Positions 49,461 to 53,280 of a stretch of DNA of 53,280 nt are shown here, piece by piece. The number at the start of each line of letters is the position of its first letter. Position 1 is the stretch's first letter. The position numbers and the translations under genes are program-made. Source of the stretch: Clostridiaceae bacterium Marseille-Q3526 (lineage in GTDB: Bacteria > Bacillota > Clostridia > Lachnospirales > Lachnospiraceae); the NCBI GenBank assembly GCA_018223375.1, contig JAGTTS010000006.1, positions 132,501 to 185,780 on the forward strand. The letters run 5' to 3'. The notes below the pieces were generated by a model. The model had not been told where the DNA came from, ran no database searches, and saw only the letters and a program-made list of their open reading frames with translations.

Positions 49461-50478
49461 AAAACGGCTGGGAAATTTTCTTCTGAAGACAGATTTTGAG
49501 ACTGAGGAACCCATCACCGGGCTTCTGGGGGCCTCCGGCTGCGGAAAAAGCTTAACCTTAAAGTGCATTGCCGGGCTGGAGCAGCCAGACCGGGGCAGAA
49601 TCCTTCTGGACGGCGTCGTCTTATTTGACTCTGACGCAGGCATATGCCTGCCTCCTCAAAAGCGCCAGGTGGGCTATCTGTTTCAAAGCTGCGCTCTCTT
49701 TCCCCACATGACTGTAAAGCAGAACATTCTGTGCGGAATGCAGAAGGAGAAGGACCGGAGCAGACGGCAGGAAAGCCTCTGCCGGCTCAGCCGCCTTCTC
49801 CGCCTGGAATCTGTGATGGATTTAAAGCCCGGCTCCCTTTCCGGAGGGCAGGCCCAGAGAACGGCTATCGCCAGGATTCTGGCCAGCCGCCCCAGGCTTC
49901 TCCTGCTGGACGAGCCCTTTGCGGCTCTGGATTCCTATCTGAGGGAACAGCTGCAGGCAGAATTAAAGGAGCTTCTCCTCTCCCTGGAGTGCCAGACCGT
50001 GCTGGTGACCCACAGCCGTGACGAAGCCTTTCTCCTCTGCTCCCGCCTGGCAGTCATGGACAGGGGAACCATTTCTGCCGCCGGTGGGGTAAAGGAGCTT
50101 TTTGACCGTCCAAAAACAGTGGCCGCCGCCAGGCTGACCGGGTGCAAAAATATCGCGGCCGCCAGAAAAACGGGAGATTTTACGGTGGAGGTGCCCGGCT
50201 GGGGCATCTGCCTTACTGCCTCCAGTCCCATCCCGGACGGACTCCGGGCAGTGGGCGTCCGGGCTCATTCCTTTAACCCGGGCATCGCCGCAAACCGCTT
50301 TCCCGCCGTTCTCTGCAGCCGGATGGAGGAACCCTTTGAGCAGCTGTTTCTCTTCCGGTTTCAGGGACAGAGTCCTGACAGCCCGCCTCTCTGGTGGAGA
50401 CTTCCAAAAGAGCAGGCGCCTGACTTTTTTCCCGCCGCTCTGGGAGTTTCGCTGGAGCAGGTGCTGCTGCTGACATAA
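49441..50478 (+). CDS. modC: Molybdate ABC transporter ATPase, TTG start
   Basis: The 345-residue ATPase has Walker A GASGCGKS, Q-loop LFQSCALFPHM, LSGGQAQRTAIARIL, LLLLDEPFAALD and VTHSRDEA. The C-terminal 110 residues are a degenerate MOP-like or regulatory extension (AVGVRAHSFNPG). The start is TTG at 49441, with AAAGGAG 6 nt upstream, inside modB. Coupled translation with modB is likely. Confidence 0.93.
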   Translation: MLSVTIEKRLGNFLLKTDFETEEPITGLLGASGCGKSLTLKCIAGLEQPDRGRILLDGVVLFDSDAGICLPPQKRQVGYLFQSCALFPHMTVKQNILCGMQKEKDRSRRQESLCRLSRLLRLESVMDLKPGSLSGGQAQRTAIARILASRPRLLLLDEPFAALDSYLREQLQAELKELLLSLECQTVLVTHSRDEAFLLCSRLAVMDRGTISAAGGVKELFDRPKTVAAARLTGCKNIAAARKTGDFTVEVPGWGICLTASSPIPDGLRAVGVRAHSFNPGIAANRFPAVLCSRMEEPFEQLFLFRFQGQSPDSPPLWWRLPKEQAPDFFPAALGVSLEQVLLLT

Positions 50479-50563
50479 AATGCAATGAAACTATGCGGCC
50501 ACGCCAGGGCTCACGGCAGGCTGCGTTTTCTTCTTTCTCACCAAGCTCAGGAGGTGCTTCTCT

Positions 50564-51562
50564 ATGATAAAAGATATTATTTCTTCCGCTGCCGGCGGAC
50601 GGCCCCTTGTTCTCGTATCTGTAGTTTCTTCTAAGGGATCCACTCCCCGCTCTGCCGGAGCCATGATGACTGTAGATGAATCTGGCCTTCTGGCCGGAAC
50701 TATCGGCGGGGGAGCCTTAGAGGGCCGGTGCCTGGAGGAGGCCGTCTCCTTCCTGAAAAGACTGGGAAGCGGCGGCAAAAAGGCCCGTCCCTCCGGGTTC
50801 CTCCGCTCTTTTTCCCTGAATAACAGCCAGGCCGGGGATCTGGGCATGATCTGCGGAGGCTCCACAGACGTACTCTTCACCCCTGTCCTGCCAGAGGATC
50901 GCGGTGCCTTTCGGGAGGCTCTCTCCTGTATGGAAGCCGGGGAGGCCAGCTTTCTTCTGCTGCCTCTGGACGGCTCCGCTCCTGCATTTCAAAGGCAGCC
51001 AGGAGACGGCTCCCAGTCCTTGCGAAAACCGTGTCTCTGCACTGCGGACAGCCGCTCCTGTCTCTCCATCCCCCTGACCGCCTCCAGCCGGGTCTTCCTT
51101 CTGGGCGGCGGCCATGTGTCCCTGGAGCTGTCTCTGCTTCTGGATCGGCTGGAATTTCCCTATTTTGTCATTGACGACAGGGAGGAATTCGCCAGCCGGG
51201 AGCGGTTCCAGAAGGCAGCCAAAACCGCTGTGATTCCCCTTGAACCTGCTCTCCTCTCCGAGGCGCTGGCGAAAACTCTCGCTCCCCGGGAAACTGACGC
51301 CTTCTGTATTATGACGCGGGGACACTCTGGAGATGAGGCAGCCCTGCGCTTTGCCTTGTCCACGAAAGCCTCCTACATCGGGCTGATGGGCAGCCGGAAA
51401 AAGCGGGAGGCTATCTTTTCCAGGCTGGATCAGGACGGCTTCCCAGACGTCCGAAGCCGCGTCATCACCCCCATCGGCCTGGATATCAGGGCCCAGACAC
51501 CCGCAGAAATCGCCATCTCCGTGGCCGCCCAGCTGATTGCCTGGAGAGCAGGTCTCAGCTGA
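50564..51562 (+). CDS. xdhC: XdhC-family molybdoenzyme maturation protein
   Basis: The 332-residue protein has an N-terminal VVSSKGSTPRSAGAMMTVDESGLLAGTIGGGALEG region and a Rossmann-type domain, VFLLGGGHVSLELSLLLDRLEFPYFVIDDR, with MTRGHSGDEAALRFAL and YIGLMGSRKKR. XdhC inserts sulfurated Moco into xanthine dehydrogenase-type enzymes. ATG at 50564 follows AGGAGG by 9 nt. The enzyme it serves is not in this window. The 3' end overlaps the acyP end by 8 bp. Confidence 0.93.
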   Translation: MIKDIISSAAGGRPLVLVSVVSSKGSTPRSAGAMMTVDESGLLAGTIGGGALEGRCLEEAVSFLKRLGSGGKKARPSGFLRSFSLNNSQAGDLGMICGGSTDVLFTPVLPEDRGAFREALSCMEAGEASFLLLPLDGSAPAFQRQPGDGSQSLRKPCLCTADSRSCLSIPLTASSRVFLLGGGHVSLELSLLLDRLEFPYFVIDDREEFASRERFQKAAKTAVIPLEPALLSEALAKTLAPRETDAFCIMTRGHSGDEAALRFALSTKASYIGLMGSRKKREAIFSRLDQDGFPDVRSRVITPIGLDIRAQTPAEIAISVAAQLIAWRAGLS

Positions 51563-51824
51563 ATACCCTGAATTCCCCTTCGCCTTCCTTTAACGGCACG
51601 TCGGCCATGGTCATGGAGTCGATGACAATAAAGGTTCCCTCCTTCAGGCGGGCGACCAGCCTCTCAATTTTCTCCGGCTCTCCCTGCACCTCCATCTCCA
51701 CCCGGCCGTCCCAGAGATTCTGCACCCAGCCGGTCAGGCCCATTGCCCTGGCCGCATACAGGGCGCGGTAACGAAAGCCCACTCCCTGTACCCAGCCGGA
51801 AAAGAAAATATGTTTTCTAACCAT
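51555..51824 (-). CDS. acyP: Acylphosphatase
   Basis: The 89-residue protein starts VRKHIFFSGWVQGVGFRYRALYAARAMGLTGWVQNLWDGRVEMEVQGEPE. This has the catalytic GVGFR Arg and the N-terminal phosphate loop, and WVQN carries the catalytic Asn. It hydrolyses acyl phosphates. It ends tail to tail against xdhC and overlaps the Nudix gene's end by 8 bp at its start. Confidence 0.93.
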   Translation of the reverse strand: MVRKHIFFSGWVQGVGFRYRALYAARAMGLTGWVQNLWDGRVEMEVQGEPEKIERLVARLKEGTFIVIDSMTMADVPLKEGEGEFRVFS

Positions 51825-52428
51825 GTAGTATCCCTTCTTCCTGCAGCGTATCCACGCAGGATTTCATCATTTTCGCAGTCATTCCCCAGATCACCTGATC
51901 TTCGTACTGATAAAACAGCACCTCATACTGTCCCTCTCTCCATCGGTAATCTCTTCCCTGTGGAATCAGATCGTAGGGAAAGGGTTCCTCCGGCACGGTG
52001 AGGATTTTCGCCGTGCGGCGCAGAGGCGCGTGATCAAAGAACCACTGGAGCGGTATTTTTATGATTTCCTCTGTCTCCTCCTCAGAAAAGGTTCCCTGGT
52101 ATCCCTTAAGCTCCGCCAGAAACGGGTAGACAGAAAAGCCGGCCGGAATCTCCAGATAATCGCAGGCCATGAGAAATTCCGCCTGATCCGGCTGGATCAG
52201 AAGCTCCTCCGACAGCTCCCTGAGAGCCGCCTCCCAGGGGCTCTCCCCTGGTTCCATGCTGCCTCCGGGAAAGCAGATTTCTCCCGGCTGAATCTTCAGG
52301 TTTCCCGCCCGCCTCTCAAACAGCACGGCGTACTGCCCCTGTTCCCGGATAATCGGAATCACAACTGCGCAGTCGCGCCGCGCGTTCCATCCGACAGGCC
52401 TTGGAATCCTGTTTTTCAGAGACTTCAT
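51817..52428 (-). CDS. Nudix hydrolase, CoA-pyrophosphatase-like
   Basis: The 203-residue protein has RDCAVVIPIIREQGQYAVLFERRAGNLKIQPGEICFPGG and a Nudix box GGSMEPGESPWEAALRELSEEL with the REXXEE glutamates. The PGEICFPGG region is typical of NudL-type CoA pyrophosphatases. ATG at 52428 overlaps the upstream hydrolase stop (ATGA), favouring it over a GTG at 52452. Confidence 0.88.
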   Translation of the reverse strand: MKSLKNRIPRPVGWNARRDCAVVIPIIREQGQYAVLFERRAGNLKIQPGEICFPGGSMEPGESPWEAALRELSEELLIQPDQAEFLMACDYLEIPAGFSVYPFLAELKGYQGTFSEEETEEIIKIPLQWFFDHAPLRRTAKILTVPEEPFPYDLIPQGRDYRWREGQYEVLFYQYEDQVIWGMTAKMMKSCVDTLQEEGILHG

Positions 52429-53168
52429 CGGTTTCCGCCTTCCAGAAACCACTCTGCCGCCTGGTTAAATTCCAGGCTGTTTTCAGAAGCGATAAAGTGG
52501 GTTCCGTTTAACAGGCACAGACGGCTTCCAGGTATGAGACGGTGAATTTTCTTCGTGTGGCCTGTGCGGATCATATCCTTTGTTCCGGCAATCACCAGCA
52601 CTGGCTTTCTCATGGTTTTCAGGTATACGGGCCTGATGTGCGGTTCCTTTATCATCAGCCCCATAAGTTCCTTTTTCTTTCTGGCCTTCTCTAAAAGATA
52701 CCTGTCGTCTTCTGTTTTATGTTTCTTTCTCTCCCCCTTCGCGATTCGCAGACACGCCTTCCAATAGGCCAGATAAATATTCTTAAAGACGCCTGCCTTC
52801 ATTCCCCACGGATTCAGATTGGCGCCGTTTAAGATCAGCCTGTCCACATACTGGGGGTGGAGAATCGTAAAAATCAGGGCGATATTTCCCCCGTCGCTGA
52901 AGCCCAGAAGAATGATCCGGCGCAGCCCCATCTCATCCAGAAAGCTCTTTAAATCTCTGGCGAACTGGCGCAGAGTGAAGAGAGCCGTTCCCCGCTCCGA
53001 TTTTCCGTGCCCCCTGGTGTCCACGGCAATCACTCTGTATTTTTTTGAAAAATATTCTATCTGGTTTTTAAAATAGGAGCTGTCCTCCCCGTTTCCATGA
53101 AGGAGCACCATCGGCTGCCCCGTTCCCTTTTCTTCATAATGCAGTTTTATTTTCATCTTTATATCCAT
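52425..53168 (-). CDS. Alpha/beta hydrolase
   Basis: The protein has an alpha/beta hydrolase fold with MVLLHGNGEDSSYFKNQIEYFSKKYRVIAVDTRGHGKS, the nucleophile elbow GFSDGGNIA, and a C-terminal GTHF histidine. Acid residue candidates lie in AGTKDMIRTG. The substrate is unknown. The start is uncertain: ATG at 53168 sits too near AAAGGA, while ATG at 53156 is spaced 12 nt; both are in frame. Upstream sequence at 53193-53280 is AT-rich and probably holds the promoter. Confidence 0.87.
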   Translation of the reverse strand: MDIKMKIKLHYEEKGTGQPMVLLHGNGEDSSYFKNQIEYFSKKYRVIAVDTRGHGKSERGTALFTLRQFARDLKSFLDEMGLRRIILLGFSDGGNIALIFTILHPQYVDRLILNGANLNPWGMKAGVFKNIYLAYWKACLRIAKGERKKHKTEDDRYLLEKARKKKELMGLMIKEPHIRPVYLKTMRKPVLVIAGTKDMIRTGHTKKIHRLIPGSRLCLLNGTHFIASENSLEFNQAAEWFLEGGNR

Positions 53169-53280
53169 TCCTTTCGCTTCGCTCAGGCACAAAACGTTAT
53201 GAAAATGTTTTCCTGAGCTTATTTTTTCTTTATAGTTCTTCTTATAGGGAACTCGGTATACTACAAATCACGGGGAGGTG

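Noticed and set aside
40033..51562. Selenocysteine (in-frame UGA) in the molybdenum locus
   Set aside because: Every gene reads through normally to a stop consistent with family length; no internal UGA needs recoding. The selenium link rests only on YqeB/YqeC family knowledge.

Overview
The window reads as chromosomal DNA from a GC-moderate Clostridia, most likely a Lachnospiraceae (Clostridium cluster XIVa-type) gut anaerobe. The basis is Gram-positive Shine-Dalgarno sites in front of most genes, Firmicutes-type TTGACA-17-TATAAT promoters, a proline T-box, the Clostridia order rpmE / DUF1385 / prmC / prfA, CmpB-type and YqeB/YqeC families, and a RecD2 without RecBC. No rRNA, CRISPR array, prophage or insertion sequence was seen. 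The assignment rests on gene content only.

Layout. From 1 to about 39.4 kb almost every gene is on the minus strand: two tRNA-Ser genes; a translation/t6A block (HydE-like protein, ispD, tsaD, rnz, two small Cys-rich proteins, rimI, tsaB, tsaE); prfA-prmC-DUF1385-rpmE; rho; rplA-rplK-nusG-secE-rpmG with two L1-type leader operators; a set of membrane, lipoprotein and GNAT genes; comFC-recD2-mreB; ansA; an ABC-F ATPase; a complete polyamine operon (speD-speA-speE-speB-CASDH-nspC); cca; and proS behind a T-box. The plus-strand exceptions are mgsA and a RelB/YafQ toxin-antitoxin pair.

From 40.0 to 51.6 kb the main direction flips to plus. After an alanine-racemase-like gene comes a molybdenum locus: yqeC, a minus-strand ModE-YqeB fusion with a CmpB-like membrane protein, then a molybdopterin-binding protein, moaC, moaA, a MOSC-MogA fusion, modA, modB, modC and xdhC. 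Together these import molybdate, build the pterin precursor, handle sulfur/adenylation steps and load a (probably selenium-dependent) molybdenum hydroxylase encoded elsewhere. The window closes with minus-strand acyP, a Nudix hydrolase and an alpha/beta hydrolase.

Most notable: a HydE-family protein that has lost the radical-SAM cysteine loop; a toxin-antitoxin pair bracketed by two perfect 40-bp copies of one terminator; a roughly 450-nt structured transcript with its own promoter and terminator ahead of the polyamine operon; a ModE DNA-binding domain fused to YqeB; a Rho with a long disordered insert containing decapeptide repeats; a lipoprotein carrying a motif typical of Na+-translocating decarboxylase beta subunits; and a recurring palindrome that starts inside terminator U-tracts.
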